A stretch of 47,727 nucleotides of DNA from Hyphomicrobiales bacterium (GCA_900468065.1 UBTA01000004.1:1-47727), one strand, 5' to 3'. Counted from the stretch's first letter, positions 16,555 to 25,955 are shown. Notes: generated by a model not told the origin, from the letters alone. Translations and numbers: made by a program.

Positions 16555-16555
16555 A

Positions 16556-17284
16556 ATGCAGACCGGTATGTATGTGGCCGTCTCGTCGCAGATGGCACTT
16601 GAAAAACGCATGAACACGCTGGCTGACAACGTCGCCAACTCCAGCACAGTCGGTTTTCGCGCCACGGAAGTGAAATTCAACCAGCTGCTCGGCGATACGA
16701 AGCCCACCAAGGTGTCGTTCGTTTCCGAAGGCCAGGAATTCCTCAACACCAACAATGGTGGTCTCAACCGCACAGGAAACCAGCTGGATTTCGCCATCAA
16801 GGGTGATGCCTGGTTCCAGATCGAGACACCAGGTGGCGGCCAGGCTCTGACCCGTGATGGCCGCTTCACTCTGACGGAAGCCGGCGATCTGATCACTCTG
16901 CGCGGATACCCAGTTCTCGATGCCGGTGGTGCGCCGATCCAGCTCAATTCGCAGGCCAGCGAAATCAAGGTCGGCGCCGACGGCTCCATCCAGCAGGATG
17001 GCAGACAGGTGGCGGCCCTTGGTCTTTACGAAGCTAATTTCAGCAACGGCTTCATGCGCCACGATAACAGCGCCGTCATTCCCAAATCCGGGGCTGAGCC
17101 GGTCGTCGACCGCTTCGATGTCGGTGTGATGCAGGGCTATCTCGAGGAATCCAACGTCAATCCGGTGCAGGAAATGTCGCAGCTGATCATGGTATCGCGC
17201 GCTTTCGAGAACATTACGGCCCTGATGCGCGACAGTGAAACGTCGATGAGCGAAGCGATCAAGACGCTCGGCGGCAGCAAATAA
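16556..17284 (+). CDS. flgF: Flagellar proximal rod protein FlgF
   Basis: 242 aa. N-terminal rod motif LADNVANSSTVGFRATEVKF, central FlgE/F/G-like region with LNRTGNQLDFAIKGDAWFQI and LTRDGRFTLTEAGDLITLRG, and C-terminal LEESNVNPVQEMSQLIMVSR with AFENITALMRDSE. These features are shared by FlgF and FlgG; a second paralogue at 20693 is a better FlgG, leaving this as FlgF. The start is one base after the previous stop, with GGGGGACG as ribosome site. FlgF is part of the periplasmic rod connecting MS ring and hook. Confidence 0.92.
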   Translation: MQTGMYVAVSSQMALEKRMNTLADNVANSSTVGFRATEVKFNQLLGDTKPTKVSFVSEGQEFLNTNNGGLNRTGNQLDFAIKGDAWFQIETPGGGQALTRDGRFTLTEAGDLITLRGYPVLDAGGAPIQLNSQASEIKVGADGSIQQDGRQVAALGLYEANFSNGFMRHDNSAVIPKSGAEPVVDRFDVGVMQGYLEESNVNPVQEMSQLIMVSRAFENITALMRDSETSMSEAIKTLGGSK

Positions 17285-17346
17285 CAATCCTGATCGTATC
17301 AGACGACTGAGGCCTCGCCCCGATCAACTGAGAGCGGGTAGGGCAC

Positions 17347-18753
17347 ATGGCAGGAACCGGAATGCAGAACGAGAAACTCCAGATTCGCAATTCCTCGACA
17401 TCGCTTGCGGCACTCGCAGGCCTGGTCGGGCGTTACTCTAATCCGGAGTTTTCGATCGCGCCGGGCGGGCATGTCCAGTCCATCTCGGCAGGTTACTACA
17501 CGGTGACCGAGCTTTCCCGCCATGTTCGCCTCGGCGATTTCGTCGCCCACAAGAGTTCGACGGGTGTGCACCTTGGTGAAGTCGTCAAGGTCGAGCAGGA
17601 AACGGTGGTGGTCTGCCCGATCGAGCCGGGCGATCCGATCGGCATTCATGATACGGTGATCCGCAAAGGTGCTTTCCGCATCGCGCCCACCGAAAGCTGG
17701 TGCGGCCGCACGATCAATTCGCTCGGCGAACCCATTGATGGGCGCGGGCCGATGCTGCAGGGCGATATCCGCCGGCCGATCTCCAACACCGCGCCGCCGT
17801 CGATGACCCGCAAGCGTGTCGAGCACGGCTTCCGCACCGGTGTGCGGGCAATCGATATCTTTTCCCCGCTCTGCCTTGGCCAGCGTCTCGGCGTCTTCGC
17901 CGGCTCCGGCGTCGGCAAATCGACGCTGCTCTCGATGCTTGCCCGGGCCGATGCTTTCGACAAGGTCGTCATTGCGCTGGTCGGTGAACGTGGCCGTGAA
18001 GTCCGCGAATTCATCGAGGATACGCTCGGCGACAACCTGTCCAAGTCGGTTGCCGTGGTGGCGACCAGCGATGAAAGCCCGATGCTGCGCAAGATGGCGC
18101 CGCTGACCGCCGTGACCATCGCCGAACATTACCGTGATCAGGGCGACAACGTCCTGCTGATCGTTGACAGCGTCACCCGCTTTGCCCATGCCATCCGTGA
18201 AGTTGCCACCGCATCGGGCGAGCCGCCGATTGCGCGCGGCTATCCGGCATCCGTTTTCACCGAACTGCCGCGATTGCTGGAGCGAGCCGGTCCGGGCGCC
18301 GAAGGAGCGGGGACGATCACCGCGATCATCTCCATCCTCGTCGATGGCGACAACCACAACGATCCGATCGCTGACTCGACGCGCGGCATTCTCGACGGCC
18401 ATATCGTCATGGATCGCAGCCTTGCCGAAGAAGGGCGATATCCGCCGGTCAATCCGCTGGCCTCGGTTTCGCGTCTGGCGCGCAAGGCGTGGACGCCGGA
18501 TCAGGAAAAGCTTGTCGGCCGCCTGAAGTCGTTGATCCACCGTTTTGAGGAAACCCGCGATCTGCGTTTGATCGGCGGTTACCGGCCGGGTAGCGACCCC
18601 GATCTGGATATGGCGATCAAGCAGGTCCCTGTTATCTACGACATTCTGAAACAGACGCCCGGCGAGCCGCCGGCCTTCGATGCGTTCACCGACCTTGCAA
18701 ATGCGCTGAAGGCGGCCGCCAACGTCGGTCAGGCCGGAAATATGCGGAGGTAA
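17347..18753 (+). CDS. fliI: Flagellar export ATPase FliI
   Basis: 468 aa. F1-beta-like ATPase: Walker A GSGVGKST at 186-193, Walker B region NVLLIVDSVTRFAHA, and the family stretch GEPPIARGYPASVFTELPRL. The C-terminal helical domain ends near residue 468. It hydrolyses ATP to help unfold and deliver export substrates, normally with FliH and FliJ. The start MAGTGMQNEK follows AGGGCAC; the second ATG at 17362 is an alternative. It follows flgF by 62 nt and is followed by a gene of unknown function 3 nt later. Confidence 0.97.
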   Translation: MAGTGMQNEKLQIRNSSTSLAALAGLVGRYSNPEFSIAPGGHVQSISAGYYTVTELSRHVRLGDFVAHKSSTGVHLGEVVKVEQETVVVCPIEPGDPIGIHDTVIRKGAFRIAPTESWCGRTINSLGEPIDGRGPMLQGDIRRPISNTAPPSMTRKRVEHGFRTGVRAIDIFSPLCLGQRLGVFAGSGVGKSTLLSMLARADAFDKVVIALVGERGREVREFIEDTLGDNLSKSVAVVATSDESPMLRKMAPLTAVTIAEHYRDQGDNVLLIVDSVTRFAHAIREVATASGEPPIARGYPASVFTELPRLLERAGPGAEGAGTITAIISILVDGDNHNDPIADSTRGILDGHIVMDRSLAEEGRYPPVNPLASVSRLARKAWTPDQEKLVGRLKSLIHRFEETRDLRLIGGYRPGSDPDLDMAIKQVPVIYDILKQTPGEPPAFDAFTDLANALKAAANVGQAGNMRR

Positions 18754-18756
18754 GCC

Positions 18757-19296
18757 ATGACAGATTATGATGCTGATGAAATCGTCCCGCAGCGCAAGCT
18801 TGGCGAACGCACGCCGCTGATCGACAAGGCGTTGGGCGCGACGGGCGTGGCCCTTGCCGCAATCGCCACGTTCTTCCCCTGGTATGCGTTTCTGCATCAG
18901 GACAAGTTCTCGATGCCGACGTTGTGGCAGGGCAATACGCGCGATGTACCGGGCCGCGAAGGCCCCGGTGGTTCCGCATCACCCACGGCCATGATGGAGT
19001 CCGACGCGGCGACGCAAGCGGCCATTGACCAGCTGACGACAGCCACGGTTCCCAACGCCGGAGAGGCCAAGAAGCCCGGCGTCCAGGAAGGGCTGGAGCA
19101 GCCATTCCCCTCCGCCACCGGCTTCAAGCTGATGCACGTGGCCAACGGCCGCGCGCTGATCGAAGATAGCAGCGGCATGTACATCGTCCGCATCGGCTCG
19201 GCCTTGCCGGACAACAGCCGCCTAGCAACATTGGAACAGCGTGACGGGCGCTGGGTGATGATCACCTCCAAGGGCGACGTCTATCAGGCTGATTGA
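18757..19296 (+). CDS. Single-TM protein of unknown function downstream of fliI
   Basis: 179 aa. One membrane segment at about 27-47 (GATGVALAAIATFFPWYAFL), with a short charged cytoplasmic N-terminus. Residues 50-125 are low complexity (Gly, Pro, Ala, Thr). The C-terminal 60 residues form a compact strand-rich module (FKLMHVANGRALIEDSSGMY, IVRIGSALPDNSRLATLEQR, DGRWVMITSKGDVYQ). I do not recognise a named family. A similar gene lies between fliI and flgB in related rhizobia, so it is probably a flagellar cluster membrane protein with a periplasmic domain. It begins 3 nt after fliI, so it is co-translated. Confidence 0.75.
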   Translation: MTDYDADEIVPQRKLGERTPLIDKALGATGVALAAIATFFPWYAFLHQDKFSMPTLWQGNTRDVPGREGPGGSASPTAMMESDAATQAAIDQLTTATVPNAGEAKKPGVQEGLEQPFPSATGFKLMHVANGRALIEDSSGMYIVRIGSALPDNSRLATLEQRDGRWVMITSKGDVYQAD

Positions 19297-19299
19297 GCG

Positions 19300-19357
19300 G
19301 TCCGCCTTCATTTCCATGCAATGATTGCATTTGTTCCTGTTTGACGGGCAGGCGGAC
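19300..19357 (+). terminator. Nested hairpins after the fliI operon
   Basis: A perfect inner hairpin, ATGCAA-TGA-TTGCAT (19316-19330), is followed by TTGTTCCTGTTT. It lies inside an outer pair GTCCGCC (19300-19306) and GGCGGAC (19351-19357). This lies 4 nt after the stop of the preceding gene and could terminate the DUF1217-flgF-fliI transcript, though the T-run is interrupted. The inner dyad may alternatively be a protein site. Confidence 0.45.
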
Positions 19358-19482
19358 GGCTCACGCCGAGGCCGGCGAGCGTCAAACTTCGGATTTCCGG
19401 CACCGTGCGGCTCAGCTTTTGCGGCTGACGCGCCGTTTTCAAGGCGCATGCGTTCGCCATATTTTCAAGACGCCTTCCAATT

Positions 19483-19509
19483 CAGTCCCACGCAAGATTG
19501 CTTGCCTAG
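19483..19509 (+). promoter_or_regulatory. Conserved flagellar class II box upstream of flgB
   Basis: CAGTCCCACGCAAG (19483-19496), then 10 nt, then TAG (19507-19509). The CAAGAC found 13 nt before CGCAAG in the fliF and flgE copies is present at 25 nt here. It lies 27 nt before the flgB ATG, so it must be close to the transcription start. Confidence 0.6.
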
Positions 19510-19536
19510 GTTCTCCAGCAACAAGCATGGAGTCGC

Positions 19537-19920
19537 ATGATGCAACCTATACAGCTTTTCGATCTCGCGTCCCGGCAGGCGCAATGGCTGGCAGTCCGCC
19601 AGAACGTCGTGGCCGGCAACATCGCCAACGCCAATACGCCGCACTACGCGGCCAAGGACGTCAAACCGTTCGAGAGCGTTCTTCAGCAAACCGGTTTCCA
19701 GATGGCTGCGACCAATCCAGCCCATTTCACCGACGGCAGCAATGCGGCCCAGGTGACGGAAACCAGCATGCTCACCGATGCCGAGGTTCAGCAGTCCGGC
19801 AACAGCGTCCGGCTGGAAAAGGAACTGATGAAAACGGGTGAAGTCAAACGCGATTACGAGCTGAATACCGGGCTCGTCAAAGCGTTTCACCGGATGATGC
19901 TCATGACGGTACGGAAATAA
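19537..19920 (+). CDS. flgB: Flagellar proximal rod protein FlgB
   Basis: 127 aa, normal length. N-terminal rod motif [20 protein letters not shown] and a C-terminal amphipathic helix ending in [14 protein letters not shown]. FlgB is one of the innermost rod subunits and is exported without a cleaved signal. It begins the long operon flgB to fliP, led by a conserved box. Confidence 0.95.
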   Translation: MMQPIQLFDLASRQAQWLAVRQNVVAGNIANANTPHYAAKDVKPFESVLQQTGFQMAATNPAHFTDGSNAAQVTETSMLTDAEVQQSGNSVRLEKELMKTGEVKRDYELNTGLVKAFHRMMLMTVRK

Positions 19921-19925
19921 CAGCC

Positions 19926-20345
19926 ATGGATCCTCTGGTTTCAGCTCTCAAGGTTTCGGCCTCCGGTCTCGAAGCGGAATCGACGCGCCTGCGCATCGTT
20001 TCAGAAAACATCGCCAATGCCCGCTCGACCGGCGACGCGCCCGGCACCGATCCCTACCGCCGCAAAACAGTCAGTTTCGCCGCGGAAGTCGACCGGGCCA
20101 GCGGCGCCTCCACCGTCGAGGTTCAGCGCCTTGGAACTGACGATTCCGATTTCAGCATCGAGTTCGATCCGGGCAACCCGGCCGCCGATGGCAAGGGCAT
20201 GGTCAAGCTGCCCAACGTCAACGTGCTGATCGAAATGGCCGACATGCGGGAAGCCAATCGCTCCTACGAAGCCAATCTCCAGACCACGAAGCAGGCACGC
20301 GACCTGATTTCTGCAACCATCGACCTCCTGAGGGCTTCGCAATAA
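19926..20345 (+). CDS. flgC: Flagellar proximal rod protein FlgC
   Basis: 139 aa. N-terminal [10 protein letters not shown] motif typical of rod proteins, with the conserved [10 protein letters not shown] block and the C-terminal stretch [19 protein letters not shown]. It forms the proximal rod with FlgB and FlgF. The stop overlaps fliE as TAATG, so the two are coupled. Confidence 0.96.
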   Translation: MDPLVSALKVSASGLEAESTRLRIVSENIANARSTGDAPGTDPYRRKTVSFAAEVDRASGASTVEVQRLGTDDSDFSIEFDPGNPAADGKGMVKLPNVNVLIEMADMREANRSYEANLQTTKQARDLISATIDLLRASQ

Positions 20346-20680
20346 TGATCGACGCAATCAAAACCATCAGCGCGGCAATCTCGACCGTCAAGGACGTGAC
20401 CTCTACGTCGAGTGCCTCGTCCGCCCAGAGCATCCTTGGCGGCGCGGCCGCAGCCGGAAAGTCGCAGAGCTTTGCCGAAGTCATGGGCAGCATGGCGACC
20501 GAAATGACCAACAGCCTCAAGCAGTCGGAAGTCAATTCGATCCAGGGCATCCGTGGCGAAGCCAACACCCGCGAAGTCATCGATTCCGTCATGAACGCCG
20601 AGCAGTCGCTGCAAACCGCCATCGCCATTCGCGACAAGGTGGTCAGCGCCTATCTCGAAATCGCACGTATGCCGATCTAA
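20345..20680 (+). CDS. fliE: Flagellar hook-basal body complex protein FliE
   Basis: 111 aa, the usual size. The signature is in the C-terminal half: [58 protein letters not shown]. The N-terminal 40 residues are Ser/Ala-rich. FliE is the junction between the MS ring and the rod and among the first export substrates. Its start overlaps the flgC stop. Confidence 0.95.
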   Translation: MIDAIKTISAAISTVKDVTSTSSASSAQSILGGAAAAGKSQSFAEVMGSMATEMTNSLKQSEVNSIQGIRGEANTREVIDSVMNAEQSLQTAIAIRDKVVSAYLEIARMPI

Positions 20681-20692
20681 AGGAAAAATGTA

Positions 20693-21481
20693 ATGAAGGC
20701 TCTTTCGATCGCCGCGACAGGCATGAACGCCCAGCAGCTGAACCTGGAAGTGATCGCGAACAACATCGCGAACATCAATACGACCGGCTACAAGCGCGCG
20801 CGGGCGGAGTTCTCCGACCTTCTCTACCAGACCGAACGCGCCCAGGGCGTGCCGAACCGCGCCAACCAGGCGATCGTGCCGGAAGGCGCAATGATCGGTC
20901 TCGGCGTGCAGACCTCCGCTGTTCGCAACCTGCATATTCAGGGAAGCCTGGTCAGCACCGGCAACGACCTCGACATGGCGCTGATCGGACGCGGCTGGTT
21001 CCAGATCGAGACACCGGATGGCGAAACGGCTTACACGCGCGCCGGCGCCTTCAACACCAATGCCGACGGCCAGCTGGTTACGATCGATGGTTACACTGTC
21101 GTTCCTGCAATCACCGTGCCGCAGAATGCCAGCCAGATCACGGTCAGCGCTTCGGGCGAGGTCTCGGTTCGCATTGGTAATGACACGGTCCCGACTGTTC
21201 TCGGCCAGCTGACCATTGCCAACTTCGTCAACGAGGCGGGCCTCGAGCCGCAGGGTGACAATCTCTTCAAGCAGACACCGGCCTCCGGTGAAGCGGTGAT
21301 CGGCACGCCTGCAGACCCTGGCTACGCGCAGATCAAGCAGAAATATCTCGAAGCGTCGAACGTCGATCCGGTCAAGGAAATCACCGACCTGATCTCCGCT
21401 CAGCGCGCTTATGAAATGAATTCCAAGATCATCCAGGCCGCCGATGAAATGGCTGCGACGGTCAGTAAGAACCTGAGATAA
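20693..21481 (+). CDS. flgG: Flagellar distal rod protein FlgG
   Basis: 262 aa, the standard FlgG length. [20 protein letters not shown] and [20 protein letters not shown] are the FlgG N-terminus, [20 protein letters not shown] the central block, and [20 protein letters not shown] the C-terminus. It forms the distal rod. The ribosome site is AAAGGAAAA. It is 12 nt after fliE. Confidence 0.97.
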   Translation: MKALSIAATGMNAQQLNLEVIANNIANINTTGYKRARAEFSDLLYQTERAQGVPNRANQAIVPEGAMIGLGVQTSAVRNLHIQGSLVSTGNDLDMALIGRGWFQIETPDGETAYTRAGAFNTNADGQLVTIDGYTVVPAITVPQNASQITVSASGEVSVRIGNDTVPTVLGQLTIANFVNEAGLEPQGDNLFKQTPASGEAVIGTPADPGYAQIKQKYLEASNVDPVKEITDLISAQRAYEMNSKIIQAADEMAATVSKNLR

Positions 21482-21499
21482 AAGAGGGGAATGGCAAAC

Positions 21500-22021
21500 A
21501 TGACGTTTCGCCGGATTGCCAATGCATCGTTCGTGATGGCGGCTGCTACCCGCGGAAGTTTCCTTCTGCGGGCACTGGCCGTCACCGGGGCCATTTGTGC
21601 CGGCCTGATGTCGGCAGACGCCGCGCATGCGGAAAAACGCATGGCTGTCATTCCCACCCAGACGATCTATCCGGGCGAAGTTATCGATGCCAGCCGTTTG
21701 GAAGAGGTCGAGGTGACCAATCCTGCTCTTACGGGCGACTACGCGACCTCGGCGGAGCAGATTACTGGCAAGGTGACCAGCCGCACCCTGCTTCAAGGGC
21801 GCGTCATTATCGTTTCCGCTTTGCGGGAACCCTATGCGGTTGAGCGCGGCAAGGCGGTCCGGATCGTCTTCAGCAATGGCCCTTTGACGATCACAGCCGG
21901 CGGTGCGCCGCTGGAAAACGCCGCGGTCGGTGATCTGATCCGCGTGCGCAACACCGATTCCGGCATCATCGTTTCTGGAACGGTGATGGACGATGGTACA
22001 ATTCACGTGGTGGCAAAATGA
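21500..22021 (+). CDS. flgA: P-ring assembly chaperone FlgA
   Basis: 173 aa from ATG at 21500; an ATG at 21491 is only 1-2 nt from the ribosome site AGAGGGG, while 21500 has proper spacing. Residues to about 45 form a long signal peptide (LRALAVTGAICAGLMSADAA ending HA). The SAF-type domain contains RMAVIPTQTIYPGEVIDASR and the C-terminal stretch GKAVRIVFSNGPLTITAGGA. FlgA is a periplasmic chaperone for FlgI. It overlaps flgI by 4 nt. The motif set is complete. Confidence 0.92.
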   Translation: MTFRRIANASFVMAAATRGSFLLRALAVTGAICAGLMSADAAHAEKRMAVIPTQTIYPGEVIDASRLEEVEVTNPALTGDYATSAEQITGKVTSRTLLQGRVIIVSALREPYAVERGKAVRIVFSNGPLTITAGGAPLENAAVGDLIRVRNTDSGIIVSGTVMDDGTIHVVAK

Positions 22022-23133
22022 TCTTTCGTATCGGCAAATTGTGCCTGGCACTCGTCGCCGTCCTTTCCATGGTGATCGTGCCGGCCGAGGCTGCGTCGCG
22101 CATCAAGGATATCGCTTCACTCCAGTCCGGCCGGGAAAACCAGCTGATCGGCTATGGTCTGGTGGTTGGCTTGCAGGGAACTGGCGACAGCCTGCGCTCC
22201 GCACCGTTCACGGCTCAATCACTGCGCGCCATGCTGCAGAATCTCGGCATTTCGACACAGGACAACGAATCCCGGTCGAAGAATATCGCCGCAGTTCTGG
22301 TGACAGCCAATCTTCCTCCTTTTGCAAGCCCCGGCAGCCGTATTGATGTGACGGTCGGATCGCTTGGCGATTCCACCTCGCTTCGGGGTGGCACGCTGGT
22401 CATGACATCGCTTTCGGGTGCTGACGGCCAGATCTATGCGGTGGCTCAAGGGTCTGTCGTCGTGACCGGTTTCAGCGCGCAGGGTGATGCTGCATCCGTG
22501 ACGCAGGGTGTGACGACATCTGGCCGCGTTCCTAACGGCGCCATTATCGAGCGCGAATTGCCGGCCAAGTTCAAGGATGGCTTCAATCTGGTGCTGCAGT
22601 TGCGCAACCCGGACTTCTCGACTGCTGTCGGCATGGCTGCAGCGATCAATAATTATGGCAAGACCCAGTTCGGCGGTAGCCTGGCGGAAGCACGGGATTC
22701 GCAGTCGGTCGTTATCGACAAGCCGAAGATGGCCGATCTTTCCCGTCTCATGGCCGATATCGAAAACCTTGTCGTCGAAACCGACGTTCCCGCGCGCGTT
22801 GTCATCAACGAGCGAACGGGGACCATCGTCATCGGGCAGGATGTGCGCATAGCGCAGGTGGCCGTCAGTTACGGCACATTGACGGTGCAGGTATCGGAAA
22901 CGCCAACCGTCGTGCAGCCGGAACCGTTCTCGCGCGGCCGCACCGAGATCGAGCCGAATACGACGATCCAGGCATCCGAAGAGGGTGGTACGGTTGCGAT
23001 CCTTAACGGCTCGAACCTGCGTTCGCTCGTGGCCGGCCTCAATAGTATCGGCGTCAAACCCGATGGCATTATTTCCATTCTCCAGGGCATCAAGACAGCC
23101 GGTGCCCTCCAGGCGGAGCTCGTCCTGCAATGA
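22018..23133 (+). CDS. flgI: Flagellar P-ring protein FlgI
   Basis: 371 aa, normal. Signal peptide at residues 1-24 (ending AEA|ASR). Signature blocks: RIKDIASLQSGRENQLIGYG, LVVGLQGTGDSL, ISTQDNESRSKNIAAVLVTA, RVVINERTGTIVIGQDVRIA and the C-terminal stretch GVKPDGIISILQGIKTAGAL. It forms the ring in the peptidoglycan layer. It overlaps flgA and motE by 4 nt. Confidence 0.97.
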   Translation: MIFRIGKLCLALVAVLSMVIVPAEAASRIKDIASLQSGRENQLIGYGLVVGLQGTGDSLRSAPFTAQSLRAMLQNLGISTQDNESRSKNIAAVLVTANLPPFASPGSRIDVTVGSLGDSTSLRGGTLVMTSLSGADGQIYAVAQGSVVVTGFSAQGDAASVTQGVTTSGRVPNGAIIERELPAKFKDGFNLVLQLRNPDFSTAVGMAAAINNYGKTQFGGSLAEARDSQSVVIDKPKMADLSRLMADIENLVVETDVPARVVINERTGTIVIGQDVRIAQVAVSYGTLTVQVSETPTVVQPEPFSRGRTEIEPNTTIQASEEGGTVAILNGSNLRSLVAGLNSIGVKPDGIISILQGIKTAGALQAELVLQ

Positions 23134-23675
23134 TTGCACACAATCTTCCCGGCACATCAAAAAGCCTGAGCCGCCGCCTGATGCTGATCGCTGCCGGCTG
23201 CACCATGCTGGCGATGCCCGGCGCCTTCGCGCAGGAAGTTGCAGCACCTGCAGTTGGCATTCCGGCCAATGGCGGCGAAATCCAGCAGTTCTGCACCAAT
23301 ATCGCCGACGCGGCCCGCGACCAGCGTTATCTCCTGCAGAAGAAAGACCTCGAGAAGCTGCAGTTCGATATCGACGAACGCATCGCGACGCTGGAGAAGC
23401 GCCGCTCCGAATACGAGGACTGGCTGAAGCGCCGCAACGATTTTCTCAAGCAGGCCCAGATCGGTCTGGTGGGAATCTACAAGACAATGAAGGCGGATGC
23501 GGCGGCAGCCAAGCTGGAGCTTGTCAATCCCGGCGTTGCAGCGGCGATCCTGATGCAGCTTCCGCCACGCCAATCGAGCCTGATTCTCAGCGAAATGAGC
23601 AATGAGAAGGCAGCGGTTGTCACCAATGTCATCTCCAGTGCCACAGACCCGGACACATCGAAGGAACCGTCATGA
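23130..23675 (+). CDS. motE: Periplasmic motility chaperone MotE
   Basis: 181 aa. Signal peptide to about residue 34 (LMLIAAGCTMLAMPGAFA). Cys55 in EIQQFCTNIAD corresponds to the cysteine by which the S. meliloti MotE dimer is disulfide-linked. Residues 65-115 form a coiled coil (KKDLEKLQFDIDERIATLEK, RRSEYEDWLKRRNDFL). The C-terminal part (AAAILMQLPPRQSSLILSEM) matches the MgtE-N-like segment shared with FliG-type proteins. MotE helps fold and stabilise MotC. It lies between flgI and flgH, as in S. meliloti, overlapping both by 4 nt. Confidence 0.9.
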   Translation: MIAHNLPGTSKSLSRRLMLIAAGCTMLAMPGAFAQEVAAPAVGIPANGGEIQQFCTNIADAARDQRYLLQKKDLEKLQFDIDERIATLEKRRSEYEDWLKRRNDFLKQAQIGLVGIYKTMKADAAAAKLELVNPGVAAAILMQLPPRQSSLILSEMSNEKAAVVTNVISSATDPDTSKEPS

Positions 23676-24382
23676 GATATCCGATTTCGGTTCTTCTCGC
23701 CGCCAGCCTGCTGTCGGGATGCCAGAGCCAGACGTTCAACGAGATCGGCAGGGCTCCAGCCATGAGCCCGATCGGCAGCGGACTGCAATATGCGCAGACG
23801 CCGCAAATGGCGATGTATCCGAAGGAGCCACGCCAGGTCATGAACGGCTATTCGCTCTGGAGTGACAATCAGTCGGCCCTGTTCAAGGATGCCCGCGCAC
23901 TGAAGGTTGGCGACATCCTCACGGTCGATATCCGGATCGACGACAAGGCATCGTTCGACAATAAGACCGATCGGAGCCGCACCAATGACAGCGGTTTCAA
24001 AATCGGAGCCAATGGTAAATCCCAGACGAGCGACTTTGGCTGGAATGGTGGGCTCGATTATGGCTCGAACACCAAGTCCAAGGGCGAGGGTACGACCGAG
24101 CGTTCCGAAAAGTTGGTCCTTCTCGTCGCCGCCGTCGTCACAGGGGTGCTTGAAAACGGCAACCTGTTGATCAGCGGCTCCCAGGAGGTCCGGGTCAACC
24201 ATGAAATCCGCATTCTCAATGTCGCGGGTATCGTCCGGCCCTACGATGTCGATGCGAAGAACATGATCTCCTACGAGAAAATCGCCGAGGCGCGCATCTC
24301 CTATGGTGGGCGCGGCCGCCTGACCGAGGTGCAGCAGCCGCCATGGGGCCAGCAGGTGATGGATATCGTTTCGCCGATCTGA
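23672..24382 (+). CDS. flgH: Flagellar L-ring lipoprotein FlgH
   Basis: 236 aa. Lipobox LLSGC at residues 14-18, so the protein is lipidated and anchored in the outer membrane. FlgH blocks: YSLWSDNQSALFKDARALKV, GDILTVDIRIDDKASFDNKT, LENGNLLISGSQEVRVNHEI, RPYDVDAKNMISYEKIAEAR. It forms the L ring. It overlaps motE by 4 nt. Confidence 0.96.
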   Translation: MRYPISVLLAASLLSGCQSQTFNEIGRAPAMSPIGSGLQYAQTPQMAMYPKEPRQVMNGYSLWSDNQSALFKDARALKVGDILTVDIRIDDKASFDNKTDRSRTNDSGFKIGANGKSQTSDFGWNGGLDYGSNTKSKGEGTTERSEKLVLLVAAVVTGVLENGNLLISGSQEVRVNHEIRILNVAGIVRPYDVDAKNMISYEKIAEARISYGGRGRLTEVQQPPWGQQVMDIVSPI

Positions 24383-24430
24383 CGGCTCGACCGCGTCGCA
24401 CAAGCGGCCAACTCTTGATGGATTTTGAAG

Positions 24431-24976
24431 ATGGAAGAAGCCGATCTCGCCAATGCCGGCCCGAAAAAGACATCGCCGGTCGTCATGATCGCAGCGCTCG
24501 CGGTCCTGACCCTGATCGCGGGCGGCGGTGGCTGGCTGGTCGGCGGCATGCTGGCGCCCAAACCGCTCAGCACCGAGGAGGCCAAGATCGTCGAGGAAGC
24601 CAAGGCCGCAATCGCCTTGAAAAAAGCCGGCCAGAAACCTGAGGGAGAAGCAGGAAAGAAGGACGAAGGGTTGCCGAAAATCGCAACCGAGGCCAACGGT
24701 ATCGTTCAGCTGGATGCGATCACCACCAACCTGGCCTATCCCACTGAAAACTGGATCCGGCTTGAAGTTGCCCTGCTTTTCAAGGGCGCGCCCGATGTGG
24801 TTATGGCCGAACAGATCCATCAGGACATCGCCGCCTATCTCAAAACGGTGTCACTGCAACAGATCCAGGGACCGCGCGGATTTCAGTATCTCAAGGATGA
24901 CATAGAAGAACGGGTTGACCTTCGCTCCGAAGGGCGCGTAACCAATGTTATCTTCAGGACATTTGTTATTCAATGA
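24431..24976 (+). CDS. fliL: Flagellar stator-associated protein FliL
   Basis: 181 aa from ATG at 24431; a TTG two codons upstream is in frame but unlikely. A single membrane segment lies at about 16-40 (PVVMIAALAVLTLIAGGGGW). Periplasmic domain: IVQLDAITTNLAYPTENWIR with LEVALLFKGAPDVVMAEQIH, and the C-terminal DLRSEGRVTNVIFRTFVIQ, which is the FliL signature. FliL surrounds the stator and supports torque. It is 8 nt upstream of fliP. Confidence 0.93.
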   Translation: MEEADLANAGPKKTSPVVMIAALAVLTLIAGGGGWLVGGMLAPKPLSTEEAKIVEEAKAAIALKKAGQKPEGEAGKKDEGLPKIATEANGIVQLDAITTNLAYPTENWIRLEVALLFKGAPDVVMAEQIHQDIAAYLKTVSLQQIQGPRGFQYLKDDIEERVDLRSEGRVTNVIFRTFVIQ

Positions 24977-24983
24977 TTCGCTC

Positions 24984-25721
24984 ATGATCCGGACTATCGC
25001 ATTCATAGCCGCCATGTTGGCGATGTCGGGTATAGCGGGAGCGCAAGGCTTTCCCGCTGATATCCTCAACACGCCTATCGACGGCTCGGTCGCTTCCTGG
25101 ATCATCCGCACATTCGGTCTGCTGACCGTTTTGTCGGTAGCCCCTGGCATTCTCATCATGGTGACGAGCTTTCCCCGCTTCGTCATCGCGTTCGCGATCC
25201 TGCGCACCGGCATGGGTCTTGCGACGACGCCGTCCAACATGATCATGGTCAGTCTGGCGCTGTTCATGACCTTTTACGTCATGGCCCCGACTTTTGACCG
25301 CGCCTGGCAGAACGGCGTCAATCCACTCCTGGAGAACCAGATCAATGAAACGGAGGCAATGACGCGCATCGCCGAACCGTTCCGGGAGTTCATGCTCGCC
25401 AATACCCGCGACAAGGACCTGCAGCTGTTCATCGACATCGCCAAGGAGAAGGGACAGACTGTCGTCGTCGGCGACAGGGTCGATCTGCGTGCCGTCGTGC
25501 CTGCCTTCATGATTTCAGAGATCAGGCGCGGATTCGAGATTGGCTTCCTGATCATGCTGCCGTTCCTGGTCATCGACCTGATCGTCGCCACCATTACCAT
25601 GGCGATGGGCATGATGATGCTGCCGCCTACTTCCATATCGCTGCCGTTCAAGATCCTGTTTTTCGTTCTCATCGACGGCTGGAACCTGCTTGTTGGCAGC
25701 CTGGTGCGATCTTTCAACTGA
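24984..25721 (+). CDS. fliP: Flagellar export gate protein FliP
   Basis: 245 aa from ATG at 24984 (MIRTIAFIAAMLAMSGIAGA); an upstream ATG at 24945 would overlap fliL by 32 nt. The signal-like N-terminus is followed by three to four hydrophobic segments. Signatures: MVTSFPRFVIAFAILRTGMG, LATTPSNMIMVSLALFMTFY and PAFMISEIRRGFEIGFLIML, then ATITMAMGMMMLPP. FliP forms the export pore with FliQ and FliR. It is the last gene of the flgB operon. No fliO was found nearby. Confidence 0.96.
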   Translation: MIRTIAFIAAMLAMSGIAGAQGFPADILNTPIDGSVASWIIRTFGLLTVLSVAPGILIMVTSFPRFVIAFAILRTGMGLATTPSNMIMVSLALFMTFYVMAPTFDRAWQNGVNPLLENQINETEAMTRIAEPFREFMLANTRDKDLQLFIDIAKEKGQTVVVGDRVDLRAVVPAFMISEIRRGFEIGFLIMLPFLVIDLIVATITMAMGMMMLPPTSISLPFKILFFVLIDGWNLLVGSLVRSFN

Positions 25722-25950
25722 TCTCGCCCGCTTGGTTAACGGATCGTCTCTTTTTCGGCCGGCCATTCCGTGCTGAAAAACAAGCAAATCATTGAATTGC
25801 ATATATAATTTTCAATTGGCCGTAATTTCGGCTGCGCCCTGACGCGCCTGGTGCCGTGCGTATATTCGCAGGGCATTTAAACATATGGCAACACTTCCCT
25901 GCGACATTACCCTCACATAACGGATTTGGATTTCCTGACCAACAGGAGCC
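25722..25950. other. Intergenic region upstream of flaA
   Basis: The first part of a 320-nt non-coding stretch between fliP and the first flagellin. It is AT-rich around 25785-25830 (TTGCATATATAATTTTC) and contains a GTTAAC site at 25735-25740. No terminator with a clear T-run was found after fliP and no gene is visible. Confidence 0.45.
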
Positions 25951-25955
25951 GAGTG

